A model generated the notes under the pieces. The model made no database searches and was not told the DNA's origin. It saw only the letters and a program-made list of their open reading frames with translations. Shown piece after piece: positions 17,513 through 26,368 of a stretch of DNA of 64,000 nt. The translations under genes and the position numbers were made by a program. Positions within the stretch are counted from its first letter, which is position 1. The number at the start of each line of letters is the position of its first letter. Source of the stretch: Methanomassiliicoccales archaeon (GTDB lineage Archaea; Thermoplasmatota; Thermoplasmata; Methanomassiliicoccales; UBA472). Where the stretch lies: positions 62,001 to 126,000 of the forward strand of contig JAJRAK010000001.1 of the NCBI GenBank assembly GCA_028682895.1, written 5' to 3'.

Positions 17513-18151
17513 CACGGCGCTCAGGCTGGCGTCCCTGACCACCAGGTCCGCTCCCTTCACCACTTCCTCATCGATAGGGTTGAAGGCGATTCCCAATGAC
17601 GAACCGCGGAACATGGAGACATCGATCATGCTGTTCCCGATGCTGGCCGTCCTCTCCGGAGCGATGCCGAAAAGGTCCTGGGCCTGCTGCAGCGCCTTCC
17701 TCTTGTTGCCTAGCTCCACCCGGAGTATGCCCTCCCCGGTCAACCTTCCGTCGGGACAGGACTCCAGGCCGTTGGACCACTGCCCGTCGAAACCGTGCTC
17801 CTTTGCTATCTTCTCGGCGATGATGTCCAGACCACCGCTTATTATGACGGTGCGAACTCCATGCGCCTGAAGCTCTTTTATCGTGCGTCCTATGCCTGGG
17901 TTGATAGGAAGCATCAGCAGCTCCCTCTCCACGTCCGTGAGACCGAGACCGGGGCGGTGCTTGATCCAGAGGTTGATGTCCCGCCGCATGAACTCCATGT
18001 CATCGATATCACCGTCCATGAAGGCGATGACCGACTCATCGTTGCTGACCCCGAAACGGTCATGGACCCAGGTCCAGGAAGAAAGGTAATCGACCAGTAC
18101 GCCGTCCATGTCGAAGGCTACCAGGTCGAACTTGCGGCCGTTGCTGATCAT
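17495..18151 (-). CDS. HAD-superfamily phosphatase, phosphoserine phosphatase-like
   Basis: The 218-residue protein carries the HAD motif I FDMDGVLVD with the nucleophile and acid/base aspartates, motif II IISGG, and motif III/IV ERTASIGNSMIDVSMF. The helical cap (WIKHRPGLGLTDVERELL) resembles SerB-like archaeal phosphatases. It may dephosphorylate phosphoserine, but archaeal members of this group also act on other small phosphomonoesters. ATG 18151 lies about 25 nt from an AATATTATAT box shared with the divergent TraB-like gene. Confidence 0.82.
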   Translation of the reverse strand: MISNGRKFDLVAFDMDGVLVDYLSSWTWVHDRFGVSNDESVIAFMDGDIDDMEFMRRDINLWIKHRPGLGLTDVERELLMLPINPGIGRTIKELQAHGVRTVIISGGLDIIAEKIAKEHGFDGQWSNGLESCPDGRLTGEGILRVELGNKRKALQQAQDLFGIAPERTASIGNSMIDVSMFRGSSLGIAFNPIDEEVVKGADLVVRDASLSAVLPYLI

Positions 18152-18170
18152 CGGCGGTTGCCAGGTGGGA

Positions 18171-18180
18171 AATATTATAT
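18171..18180. promoter_or_regulatory. Shared bidirectional TATA element
   Basis: A single near-symmetric AATATTATAT lies about 24 nt from the HAD start codon (18151, minus) and about 30 nt from the TraB-like start (18205, plus). It is the only AT-rich box in the 53-bp gap, so it probably drives both leaderless transcripts. Confidence 0.45.
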
Positions 18181-18204
18181 CAAGGTTCCCACGTTGTGCG
18201 GAGC

Positions 18205-18906
18205 ATGATCGTGCTCGTAGGCGTAGCCCATGTCATCGACGTCTCCAAGCAGATCGAGATGTTGGTGGAGCATCACGCCCCAGCCGCCGTGGGCGTGGAG
18301 CTGGACCCGGCCCGCTACAAGGCCATGGTCGAGAAGGGCCCGCGGGGAAAGGTGCCGATACAGTACCGCCTGCTGGCGGTGACGCAGAGACGACTGGCCG
18401 ATCAGTTCGGCGGTGAGGTGGGCGCAGAGATGCTGGCGGCCATCGAATCGGCCAAGCGCCACGGTGCCCGTCCCATATTCGTGGACATGGACGCGGGGCG
18501 TCTCTTCAACTCATTATTGCACCAGATGACGTTCAAGGAGAAGGTTCTGATGTTCTTCTCCTCCTTCACCGGGCTGTTCATAAGCCGGAAGAGGGTGGAG
18601 AAGGAACTGGACCAGTTCCAGAAGAACGAGGGTGCGTACATGGAGGCCATGGGGCAGAGCTACCCCACGGTCAAGCGGGTGCTGATCGACGAGCGCAACC
18701 AGTACATGGCCTCGGCATTGCTGAAGGCCCAGAGCACGTACGGTAATGTACTGGCGGTCATCGGGGACGGTCACGTCGAGGGCATACGGAAGATACTGGC
18801 GCGGGAGGACATCGTCGCCTATCGTCTGAAGGACCTCAGCGATCTGAAGCTCGAGCCGAGGACGGGGAACGCCGAGGCGTCCTTCTCCTTTACGGTTGAT
18901 GCGTAA
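18205..18906 (+). CDS. TraB/PrgY family protein
   Basis: The 233-residue protein has the TraB-family hallmarks. These are an N-terminal VGVAHVIDVSKQ, the acidic VGVELDPARY, a central VDMDAG and the C-terminal VIGDGHVEGI with a conserved Gly-His. The fold relates to EreA/ChaN-type (Tiki-like) proteins that coordinate metal and may be peptidases or hydrolases. Longer archaeal TraB proteins have C-terminal membrane helices, and this one lacks them. ATG 18205 is preferred over GTG 18196 from the promoter distance. The physiological role is unknown. Confidence 0.82.
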   Translation: MIVLVGVAHVIDVSKQIEMLVEHHAPAAVGVELDPARYKAMVEKGPRGKVPIQYRLLAVTQRRLADQFGGEVGAEMLAAIESAKRHGARPIFVDMDAGRLFNSLLHQMTFKEKVLMFFSSFTGLFISRKRVEKELDQFQKNEGAYMEAMGQSYPTVKRVLIDERNQYMASALLKAQSTYGNVLAVIGDGHVEGIRKILAREDIVAYRLKDLSDLKLEPRTGNAEASFSFTVDA

Positions 18907-18943
18907 GGCAAACCCTTTTTTCCTGGACGGCATACACGTTGTG

Positions 18944-19618
18944 ATGAAGGTCGTCCTGCTCTCTTATACCAAGGACGCGGAGCGCCTGTGCGCCGCGGCC
19001 GCCCGCTCCTGCTATTCAGATGACGTGCCGAGCGACATACTGGAAAGGATGGAGGAGAGCAAGGCCGGCGCTGCCATAGATCGCGTCGTTGGCATGGGTC
19101 ATCATTCGGTCATCGAGCACGCATCGTACACGTTCTCCTTGGAAGGGGTGTCACGGGTGTTGACGCACCAGCTGGTACGTCACCGCATCGCCAGCTTCTC
19201 CCAGCAGAGCCAGAGGTACGTTTCACTGCTGGAGCCGGACTTCGTTACGCCGGGAACGATACAGTCGGACCCGGTAGCTAACCGGGTGTACGAGGAGGCG
19301 ATGGCCAACGCCTGGGATGCGTATCAGAAGCTGGCCACGATCGTTCCGGTGGAGGACGCCCGCTATGTGCTGCCGAACGCCTGCACCACCAACATCGTGG
19401 TGACCATGAACGCCCGCGAGCTTTGGCATTTCTTTACCTTGCGCACCTGCCGCAGGGCGCAGCAGGAGATCAGGACCGTGGCCGAGCTGATGTTGAAAGA
19501 GGCAAGGGCAGTATCGCCAAGCTTATTCGGCGATGCTGGTCCTTCCTGTCTGCGTGGAAAGTGTCCAGAGGGGAAGCTCAGCTGTGGCAGACCACGCGAG
19601 GAGCTAAAATTTAAATAA
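18944..19618 (+). CDS. thyX: Flavin-dependent thymidylate synthase
   Basis: ThyX makes dTMP from dUMP with methylenetetrahydrofolate (or an archaeal analogue) and FAD/NAD(P)H. The diagnostic RHR motif is present as RHRIASFSQQSQRY (Arg79-His80-Arg81). Other family features are GHHSVIEHASYTF, LPNACTTNIVVTMNARELWHFFTLRTC and the C-terminal REIRT-like EIRTVAELM. I choose ATG 18944, which gives 224 residues. Upstream in-frame codons overlap the TraB-like gene and add a non-conserved tail. Confidence 0.97.
   Translation: MKVVLLSYTKDAERLCAAAARSCYSDDVPSDILERMEESKAGAAIDRVVGMGHHSVIEHASYTFSLEGVSRVLTHQLVRHRIASFSQQSQRYVSLLEPDFVTPGTIQSDPVANRVYEEAMANAWDAYQKLATIVPVEDARYVLPNACTTNIVVTMNARELWHFFTLRTCRRAQQEIRTVAELMLKEARAVSPSLFGDAGPSCLRGKCPEGKLSCGRPREELKFK
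19604..19618 (+). promoter_or_regulatory. TATA region of rps17e
   Basis: The stretch CTAAAATTTAAATAATG overlaps the end of thyX and lies about 40 nt before the rps17e start codon, a typical archaeal box B position allowing a short leader. Confidence 0.45.
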
Positions 19619-19656
19619 TGCCACGGCTTTGGGCCGCCTTATCTGGGAAGATTGCT

Positions 19657-19848
19657 ATGGGCAACGTCAGACCAACTTACATTAAAAGAGTGGCCGTCGA
19701 ACTGGTCGAGAAGTACCCCCGCGCCTTCAGCGCCGACTTTGAGAACAACAAGGTGCTGGTCCAGCGGCTCACCAATGTGGATTCCATCATGATGAGGAAC
19801 CGCATAGCCGGTTACATCAGCCGATACTGGCAGACCAAAGAGTTCTGA
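19657..19848 (+). CDS. rps17e: 30S ribosomal protein S17e
   Basis: The 63-residue protein matches the short archaeal form of eukaryotic-type ribosomal protein eS17. It starts MGNVRPTYIKRVAVELVEKY and contains FENNKVLVQ and the RNRIAGYISRY segment, which binds 16S rRNA in the head of the small subunit. ATG 19657 is used because the sequence upstream is not conserved and includes the promoter. The gene stands alone between thyX and tRNA-Arg, an arrangement seen in other Euryarchaeota-related genomes. Confidence 0.96.
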   Translation: MGNVRPTYIKRVAVELVEKYPRAFSADFENNKVLVQRLTNVDSIMMRNRIAGYISRYWQTKEF

Positions 19849-20035
19849 ACGACCGTTGCGCATGGCGACATGCGCTCCGGGTAACGTCTTCTAATTCTCC
19901 AATTTCTCAGGCGACGGACCACCGTCCGCCCCATAAATCCTGTTTTTCATATCTGGCTAGTGCATTTCCGGTTCTATCCGGGCGATGTCGCAATAATTAA
20001 GCTTTAGTAATTGGAGCATATTGTCCAAACTCTAA

Positions 20036-20109
20036 GCCCGGGTGGGGTAGTTTGGATATCCTAAGAGGCTGCGGACCTCTAGACCCGGATTCGAATTCCG
20101 GCCCGGGCG
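20036..20109 (+). tRNA. tRNA-Arg (anticodon GCG)
   Basis: The acceptor stem GCCCGGG/CCCGGGC, anticodon arm AGAGG-CTGCGGA-CCTCT (anticodon GCG, reading CGC/CGU) and T arm CCGGA-TTCGAAT-TCCGG all pair perfectly. The discriminator base is G. CCA is not encoded (the sequence continues CTTATT). No intron is visible. Confidence 0.95.
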
Positions 20110-20116
20110 CTTATTC

Positions 20117-22039
20117 TCACTCCAAATTCACGCCGTGCGTTTCTCTGATGGTCATGTCGCCCGGCGGCAGGATGCGGGATATCTCCTCTTCTGGCACTTG
20201 GAACGCTCGGGCGAGCGCTGCCGACGTCCTTCCCCGAGGCGCGGACCCCGGCCCCAGGACGACGTACTTCTCTGTGCGACCGAAGATGCTCTCCTTGGGG
20301 GCGCACATGATCTTGCGCGTACCATCGATCTGCACCTCGGCTACCCACATCTCCAGCGGCAGATGGTAGATGTAGTTCCTCTTGCCGCGGATGATGAACG
20401 CCCCCCTGGGGGCGAACTCACCGGCCTCCGGGCGCTTCGATACCTGGTCCGGGAGCACCCAGTAGGCGGTCCCCTCCGCCGCCCCGGCGTTCCAGGCCTT
20501 GGAATGGCATAGGGCGAACTGGCAGACCTCCTTCATCTCCTCCTCGGTGGCGTTCGCCCCTTCCTTTAACACGATGGATGGTGCGCCATGAAGATCGGCG
20601 TGAGAATAGCGCTCATTGTCCCCCAGGTGCTTCTTCACCACCTGGTCGTTGGACTTGGCGTCCCTTCCGCCGACGACAAGATGCCCTCCGGACGTCAGGA
20701 ACCACTTGTAGGCCTCGTACCAGAAGCGCTTCGTAGGTGCTGTCTTTTCCTTCTCCTGCAACGCCTCCTTCTGCCCCCTGACCACGCGCTTCGCGATGGC
20801 CGCCCTGGTCTCATCCATGGCCTCACGGGCACCGGAGGTCTTCTCCTTCAGCTCCTTGGCCTTGGAATAGAGGCGATTGGCGTTCTCATCTATTCCTACG
20901 GTATAATCGAGCGTTACCTGTCCGTCCCCGACCTTCATGACGAAGCTCTTGTCCTTCGGGTCCACAGAAATTACCAAGGGCACCTTCACGCCCTGGTCCT
21001 TGAGCTTCTCCCAGTTGTTCGCCTGCGATAGCGCCCTCATGCGCTCCAGCGTGGCGCTGACCTCGGAATAGCTGGTGTAGAGCAGGTCACCCTGGGCCTG
21101 CAGGGCCAATGCCTCGGCCTCCGTGGCCTCGATCCCCTTGAGCTGTTGCTCCAGCTGCCTTTGCAACCGTTCTAGCTCGGCGTCCTTCCGTTCCACTACA
21201 TCCTTCCGTTGCGAAAGGAAGGTGGCCAAAGCGGCCGACGGTCCGGCCATGTCCATGCACGTCATGCTCGAGTTGACCATCAGTGATATCGGCGTAGCGT
21301 CGATGACATCCTCTCCGTCGAGCACCAGGCAAGCATGCGGCGCATCGTTCAGCTCCTGGAACATATCTAATGTGACCTTACGGAGGACGGATATCTCATC
21401 GGGCGTAAGCGTGGACGCCTTGCGTGCCTTGTCCATGCCGGTGCGCAGGCACACCTCCTCTCCGTACTGCCCACCCAAGTTCACCGACGTCGCCAACGTA
21501 CGTACTAGGTCTGATTTCGAGGTGAGGACGGCCTCCTGATATGCTTCCGGCGAGGCGGTGCGCGGATCGAAGCGCGAGGGCGGATAGACGTAGTCCGCCC
21601 CTATCAGAACGTCCCGGTGGCGCCACTTCTTCTGTTCCAGGGCGTTTATTATCTTTCCCTCGTGAACCACGATGAGGTTGCCTTCACCGATGAGCTCGAT
21701 GATCATCTGGTAGTTACCTTCCCTGGTGGCCAGGTCCATGGTGACGATGCGGTCGAACTCCCGCTGCGTAACCGCCTGGATACGGGCGTTGTACAGCACC
21801 TTGCGCAGATGGACGGCGAATCCGGACGGGGTATCTGGAGTGTCCGGCCGTTCCGCAACCAAGTGCAGCCACCTTCCGTCCCGGAGCACAAGCTCCTTCT
21901 TCCCCTCTCCCTGCACGTTGATCCTTATGAGCACATTGCGGCCCTCCCAGTGGAATATCTTGTCCAGGAAGGCTCCGCGAACGCCCTGTAGCTCCGACGT
22001 GATGGCCGCCACGTCGAATGCTGTCATCTCTTTCTTCAT
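20117..22039 (-). CDS. NFACT family ribosome-quality-control protein (Rqc2/NEMF homologue)
   Basis: Archaeal NFACT proteins bind stalled 50S-peptidyl-tRNA complexes; bacterial and eukaryotic relatives (RqcH, Rqc2/NEMF) add C-terminal alanine/threonine tails. The 640-residue product has an N-terminal NFACT-N domain (MTAFDVAAITSELQ, VLIRINVQGEGK). A long coiled coil occupies residues about 300-460 (VERKDAELERLQRQLEQQL). A DUF814/NFACT-R domain follows, with GGHLVVGGRDAKSNDQVVKK and YSHADLHGAPS. I place the start at ATG 22039, preceded by GAGGGGGCG. Upstream in-frame codons would add a stretch that runs back toward tRNA-Thr. Confidence 0.93.
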   Translation of the reverse strand: MKKEMTAFDVAAITSELQGVRGAFLDKIFHWEGRNVLIRINVQGEGKKELVLRDGRWLHLVAERPDTPDTPSGFAVHLRKVLYNARIQAVTQREFDRIVTMDLATREGNYQMIIELIGEGNLIVVHEGKIINALEQKKWRHRDVLIGADYVYPPSRFDPRTASPEAYQEAVLTSKSDLVRTLATSVNLGGQYGEEVCLRTGMDKARKASTLTPDEISVLRKVTLDMFQELNDAPHACLVLDGEDVIDATPISLMVNSSMTCMDMAGPSAALATFLSQRKDVVERKDAELERLQRQLEQQLKGIEATEAEALALQAQGDLLYTSYSEVSATLERMRALSQANNWEKLKDQGVKVPLVISVDPKDKSFVMKVGDGQVTLDYTVGIDENANRLYSKAKELKEKTSGAREAMDETRAAIAKRVVRGQKEALQEKEKTAPTKRFWYEAYKWFLTSGGHLVVGGRDAKSNDQVVKKHLGDNERYSHADLHGAPSIVLKEGANATEEEMKEVCQFALCHSKAWNAGAAEGTAYWVLPDQVSKRPEAGEFAPRGAFIIRGKRNYIYHLPLEMWVAEVQIDGTRKIMCAPKESIFGRTEKYVVLGPGSAPRGRTSAALARAFQVPEEEISRILPPGDMTIRETHGVNLE

Positions 22040-22133
22040 CGCCCCCTCTAAGAGTACGGGAATGAAAAGGATTGTGCCTGTGACCAGTAGCAAAAGGTTT
22101 ATGAACGACCACCGGTTTGTCGGTGGAAGTAAG

Positions 22134-22208
22134 GCCACTGTGGCTTAGCGGTATAGCGACGCCTTGGTAAGGCGTAGGTCGAGGGTTCAATTCCCTCCAG
22201 TGGCTCCA
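22134..22208 (+). tRNA. tRNA-Thr (anticodon GGT) with encoded CCA
   Basis: The acceptor stem GCCACTG/CAGTGGC, anticodon arm ACGCC-TTGGTAA-GGCGT (anticodon GGT) and T arm GAGGG-TTCAATT-CCCTC are complete. The discriminator is T, common for archaeal tRNA-Thr, followed by a genome-encoded CCA (22206-22208). A GGTTTATGA box about 35 nt upstream is the probable promoter. Confidence 0.95.
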
Positions 22209-22242
22209 TTTCTTCAACAAATATTGATAATACAACACTTCC

Positions 22243-25200
22243 ATGGGCAGGGCCATGGTGGGGAATTTCGGGATCGTCAGGTTTCAGGTGATCGTTCTTG
22301 CAGCGCTGTTCCTGCTGCCTGCGATCTCTTCGTGCTCCGAGGGGGCGGAGGTCTTCACGCCCATCGTGGTCGAGGGCGACAGCGGCTTCTCAGCTGCGGG
22401 GTTCAGCGGTAGCGGGACATCTGGTGACCCGTATGTTCTAAACGGCGTATATGTGAACGCCACCGGTCAGCATCATGGGATATTCATCTCGAACACCACC
22501 AAGCATTTCATCATAACGAACTGCAGGGCTAGCGATGCGTTCACATCCGAGACCGATGCGCTGGACCTTCAGGAGAGCGGCTCAGGCATTTTGCTCTACA
22601 ACGTTTCCAACGGCACGATCGAGAACACAGTAACGGACTACAACGCCCGTGGGATCACGATATGCGCATGCCGCGACATCGTTGTGACCAACTGCACTTT
22701 GGACAACAACTACCGTACCGGCGTCTACGTGGTCGATTGCTCTGGTACCGATATCGTCATTTCCGACAGCGGCATCACGGTCAGCGATACCTCGATGGAC
22801 ATCGGTGTGCTGGTGCAGGACAGCTCTGACGTATCGATCAGCGGCAACCACATCTCTTTGGCCACAGAAGCGGGCGTTTGTCTTCGATCCACGACCACCT
22901 CCTGCAGGAACAACACCGTGGCTGACAATATCATCAGCGGGCTCGATGGGACCGGTATATTTCTAACTGGCAGCATCGCAGCAGAGGACAACATCGTCCA
23001 GGATAACTCACTGCTGAGCATATCAGGTCCGGCGATCAAGATCGAGGCAGGATATTCCAATGACATAATCGGCAACGTGATCTCCGGTTGCGATTTCGGC
23101 CTCTCATTATTGTCGGGAGCGGACGGGAACGAGATCGTGGACAACACGATGATGGACTGCGCATACGGTGCTCGTTTCGAGAACGGTGCGAACGGCAACG
23201 TTCTGGAGAACGATACGATGCAGGATGGGATGTACGGAACCTACATCCGATCAAGCGATGGAAATTCAGTGCGCAACTGCTCCATCATCAACATGTCCAC
23301 TACCGGGATCGACATCGGGACGTACGCGACGAACACTACGATCATCGGCAACCTCATCCAAGGATGTGGCTGGGGCATAAGGGCGGTCGCTGGCACCGTT
23401 CAGGTGATCGATGGGCTCGAGGTAATTGACAATATGATCAGCAACTCCTCCATCGGCGGTCTGTACCTCACCTATGTGACAGGATCTCAGGTACTGAACA
23501 ACACTATCCATAACGCATCTGGAAACGGTCTCTACCTGGGCATCTCCTGTGACGATAACGTCCTGCGAGGGAACACCTTCAGCAGCAATAGCCTTCACGG
23601 ATTGATGATACATAACGCTGATGGTAATGACGTCATCGGCAACCTGTTCCGGAACAACACCATGGAAGGCATTTACCTGGACAGCGGTTCCGGGAACACC
23701 ATCAGCGGGAACGTCTTCCTTTACAACAACGGAACAACGACCGTGCATGTCGAAGGACGGCCGCAAGCCTACAGCGCCAACTCGCTCAACAGTTGGTATT
23801 CAAGTACGGGCAATTACTGGTCCGATCGGACCTCTCCCGACGAGAACGGTGACGGTATCGTTGACTCGCCATACATCATTGGGCCGTCAGGCATCGATCG
23901 ATACCCGCTGACGAGCATCATCGGCTCATTGTCGCAAGTGCAGGCCATCGGCCTGTGGCACTCGGTGCAGCTGAACTGGACATTACCCGAGCACGTGCTC
24001 GTCAATGAACTGCAGGAGATAGTGGTGACGCGCGACAGCGGTCCCACCTGGACGTTGGACGGTGATGCGGAAGGACTTCTTGACGATACCGTGTCCTCCA
24101 ATGCCACCTACAGCTACACCATCGTGGCCAGCAATGGCATCGCAGAGGTCACTGCCCATGTCACAGTTACCACTCCCGATGTGTCCTCGCTCCTGGTCAT
24201 CACCGTCCCGCAGGAGGGGCAAGTGCTCCGTTACGAGGAGAGCACACTGTCCTGGGACGTCAACGGTCTCAACGTAAGCTATTATTCTGTATCCCTGGAC
24301 GGCGGCGCGCTCATCAACGTTGGCGATGACAAGCAATATCAGATGGACCTTGCGGACGGAGCGCACCAGGCCATGGTACGGGCGACGTTCGCTAACGCTT
24401 CATACCTCGAGGCGAACGTCAGCTTCACCGTCTCAGGATATCCTCCCTCTGCAGCGTTCCTCTCTCCTTCCAACGGGAGCTACATCTCCAGCAGCGACGT
24501 CGTGATCAACTGGTTCGGGGCCGAGGGCGCTTCGTCCATCGCCAGCTATTCGATATCGGTGGACGGCGGCGATTGGGAGGATGTCGGTCTGGTGAACAAT
24601 ACCACGCTGGACCTGGCCGAAGGGGCGTATCTGATATTGCTCAAGGCAATCGATTCCTCTGGGCGGGAGAGCACTGCGGCCAGCATGAACGTCACGGTCG
24701 ATATGACCTCTCCCAATGTTACAATGTTCTCTCCGCAAGGAGACCATGTCGCCCAGGAAAGCAATGTCAGCATCACCTTCTCCGAGGTCATGAATGCCAG
24801 CTCCGTCAACGTCACGATGAACGGAGCGTCTCTGACAGGCACATGGGAGAACCTCACCTATACGCTGTCCGCGGAACTGGATTACGACACCGAGCACATC
24901 ATCACAGTAAGTGGGCAGGACAGGGCCGGGAACGCCCTGACCGCTTTCCAATGGTCCTTCACGACCGAGATCGGTAACGCTACCATGTCCGGAAGATTGG
25001 TGAACAAGGACGGGGGGGCGCTATCCGGGGCAAAGGTCACCTGTGGGGACGCGGTCGCTTATTCCGATGGGAATGGCAACTTCTCCATACTGCTGTCCCC
25101 GGGCAATCATACTCTGATCATCACCCTGGACGGGTATCAGGACGAGGAGGTCACTGTAGAGGTCATTCCTGGACAGGACCAGGGCCTAGGCGATATCATG

Positions 25201-25299
25201 CTCGAGCGATCTAGCGGAATGATGCTCTATATCGTCGTGATCGGCATAGTGGCCGCCATCTGCACCATCGGCGTATGGCTGTGGCGCCGGAGGAAGTGA
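22243..25299 (+). CDS. Beta-helix (NosD-like) surface protein with Ig-like and regulatory-like domains
   Basis: The 1018-residue protein has a signal peptide (VIVLAALFLLPAISSCS), then NosD/PbH1 beta-helix repeats over residues about 50-560. These end in the familiar TSPDENGDGIVDSPYIIG loop. One or two fibronectin/Ig-like domains follow. A SbsA-like Ig domain is at about 820-910 (TFSEVMNASSVNVTMNG...DRAGNALTAFQWSFTT). A carboxypeptidase-regulatory-like domain is at about 912-985 (SGRLVNKDGGALSGAKVTC). The C-terminal helix plus RRRK anchors it in the membrane. It is likely a glycosylated envelope protein. ATG 22255 is an alternative start. It lies 34 nt after tRNA-Thr. Confidence 0.85.
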   Translation: MGRAMVGNFGIVRFQVIVLAALFLLPAISSCSEGAEVFTPIVVEGDSGFSAAGFSGSGTSGDPYVLNGVYVNATGQHHGIFISNTTKHFIITNCRASDAFTSETDALDLQESGSGILLYNVSNGTIENTVTDYNARGITICACRDIVVTNCTLDNNYRTGVYVVDCSGTDIVISDSGITVSDTSMDIGVLVQDSSDVSISGNHISLATEAGVCLRSTTTSCRNNTVADNIISGLDGTGIFLTGSIAAEDNIVQDNSLLSISGPAIKIEAGYSNDIIGNVISGCDFGLSLLSGADGNEIVDNTMMDCAYGARFENGANGNVLENDTMQDGMYGTYIRSSDGNSVRNCSIINMSTTGIDIGTYATNTTIIGNLIQGCGWGIRAVAGTVQVIDGLEVIDNMISNSSIGGLYLTYVTGSQVLNNTIHNASGNGLYLGISCDDNVLRGNTFSSNSLHGLMIHNADGNDVIGNLFRNNTMEGIYLDSGSGNTISGNVFLYNNGTTTVHVEGRPQAYSANSLNSWYSSTGNYWSDRTSPDENGDGIVDSPYIIGPSGIDRYPLTSIIGSLSQVQAIGLWHSVQLNWTLPEHVLVNELQEIVVTRDSGPTWTLDGDAEGLLDDTVSSNATYSYTIVASNGIAEVTAHVTVTTPDVSSLLVITVPQEGQVLRYEESTLSWDVNGLNVSYYSVSLDGGALINVGDDKQYQMDLADGAHQAMVRATFANASYLEANVSFTVSGYPPSAAFLSPSNGSYISSSDVVINWFGAEGASSIASYSISVDGGDWEDVGLVNNTTLDLAEGAYLILLKAIDSSGRESTAASMNVTVDMTSPNVTMFSPQGDHVAQESNVSITFSEVMNASSVNVTMNGASLTGTWENLTYTLSAELDYDTEHIITVSGQDRAGNALTAFQWSFTTEIGNATMSGRLVNKDGGALSGAKVTCGDAVAYSDGNGNFSILLSPGNHTLIITLDGYQDEEVTVEVIPGQDQGLGDIMLERSSGMMLYIVVIGIVAAICTIGVWLWRRRK

Positions 25300-25301
25300 T
25301 C

Positions 25302-25410
25302 TCACCTCATCCGGTAGAGGACGCGGACCACATGTTCGGCCCGAAGTAGGCGGACCTCTTGGGCATGCGCCGGTCCTGTCGTCCAGCTTCCATGCGATAT
25401 CTTATGGACG
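25302..25410 (-). pseudogene. Decayed duplicate of the 3' end of the DUF1015 gene
   Basis: This stretch repeats, in the same orientation, the last ~110 bp of the DUF1015 gene at 26353-26463. Over 25324-25381 versus 26379-26436 I count 54 of 58 identical bases, and the LYRM-stop ending is also kept. A 4-base and a 1-base deletion break the reading frame, so it cannot encode the same peptide. It lies between a surface-protein gene and the K+ channel gene. The channel gene is therefore bracketed by two direct copies. Confidence 0.85.
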
Positions 25411-25425
25411 CCTTGAAGACAATAG

Positions 25426-25435
25426 TATAATTAGC
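25426..25435 (+). promoter_or_regulatory. TATA box of the K+ channel gene
   Basis: AGTATAATTA lies about 35 nt before ATG 25466, between the DUF1015 remnant and the channel gene, at a suitable distance for a short-leader archaeal transcript. Confidence 0.45.
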
Positions 25436-25465
25436 GGACCTAGCTCATAATCCACTGGTCCCGAC

Positions 25466-26368
25466 ATGAGGCGTACGCTCGGTTATTCCATCATTGCCCT
25501 GTTGGTGGTCATTCTAGGGGGATTCCTAGGATTCCTAATCACTGAGGATTATTGGTCCAGACCCTTCGATGCCTTGTATCTCACGATCGTGACCATGACG
25601 ACGGTCGGTTTCGGGGACGTGGTGCCCGTGACCGTAGCTGGTAAGGTGGTAGCGATGGTCGTGGCCATCAGCGGCATCGCGGTGGGGATCTCAACGATGC
25701 AGGTCATATTCAACATGATCATCAGTAAGAACCTGAGGTCGGAACTAGGTATTCCAGAAAGGAGGATCAGGATGAAGGATCATTTCATAATCTGCGGATA
25801 CGGCAATGTCGGGCGAGAGGTGGCCGTGAGGTTGAACGCGAAGGGGGAATCATATGTGGTGATCGAACAGGACCCTTCTCGCGTACAGGACCTGGTGGAA
25901 GGGGGTGTTTCGGTGGTCAGGGGCGACGCAGAGGACGAGGAGACCTTGCGCAAGGCCGGGATCATGGACGCGAAAGGGCTGATCGCAGCCATGAAAGACC
26001 CTCCCAACATGGTGACCGTCATCACCGCCCGAGGCATGAGGCCGGACCTGCTCATCATCAGCGAGGTCGAGGATGACAGGAACGAGCAAAAGCTTCGCCG
26101 GGTAGGGGCCAACGTCATCGTGAACTGCTACCGCATGGGGGCGCAGATCATGGTTGGCAGGTCAGGACGGAAGGATAGGGACCCGGTATGCGGGTTCGAA
26201 ATGAATGGAAAGAACCCCCTGGAGATGAAGTTCGAGGAGAATACCTATCATTTCTGCTCCAAGGAATGCATGGCCGCCTTCATGGCCCATCCGGAACGTT
26301 TCGTCCAATGGCAAAAGGCCATGGAGGATAACTGCGGGACGACCATCATAGATCAGGCCATACGGTAG
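25466..26368 (+). CDS. Two-helix K+ channel with RCK N-domain and C-terminal YHS domain
   Basis: The 300-residue protein begins with helix 1 (SIIALLVVILGGFLGFLI), a re-entrant pore with the K+ selectivity filter TVGFGD (residues 46-51), and helix 2 (VVAMVVAISGIAVGIS). A cytoplasmic RCK/TrkA-N Rossmann domain follows (HFIICGYGNVGREVA, VIEQDPSRV, VVRGDAEDEETL), the ligand-gating module of MthK/Kch-type channels. Where an RCK-C domain is usual, residues about 233-279 instead form a YHS metal-binding domain (DPVCGFEM...YHFCSKECMAAFMAHPERF). This suggests gating or regulation by a metal or redox signal; that is inference. The 3' end overlaps the convergent DUF1015 gene by 16 bp. Confidence 0.9.
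   Translation: MRRTLGYSIIALLVVILGGFLGFLITEDYWSRPFDALYLTIVTMTTVGFGDVVPVTVAGKVVAMVVAISGIAVGISTMQVIFNMIISKNLRSELGIPERRIRMKDHFIICGYGNVGREVAVRLNAKGESYVVIEQDPSRVQDLVEGGVSVVRGDAEDEETLRKAGIMDAKGLIAAMKDPPNMVTVITARGMRPDLLIISEVEDDRNEQKLRRVGANVIVNCYRMGAQIMVGRSGRKDRDPVCGFEMNGKNPLEMKFEENTYHFCSKECMAAFMAHPERFVQWQKAMEDNCGTTIIDQAIR

Noticed and set aside
22143-22208. Possible integration site at tRNA-Thr
   Set aside because: No integrase, no repeated tRNA 3' end and no composition break beside it; the next gene is a host-like surface protein.
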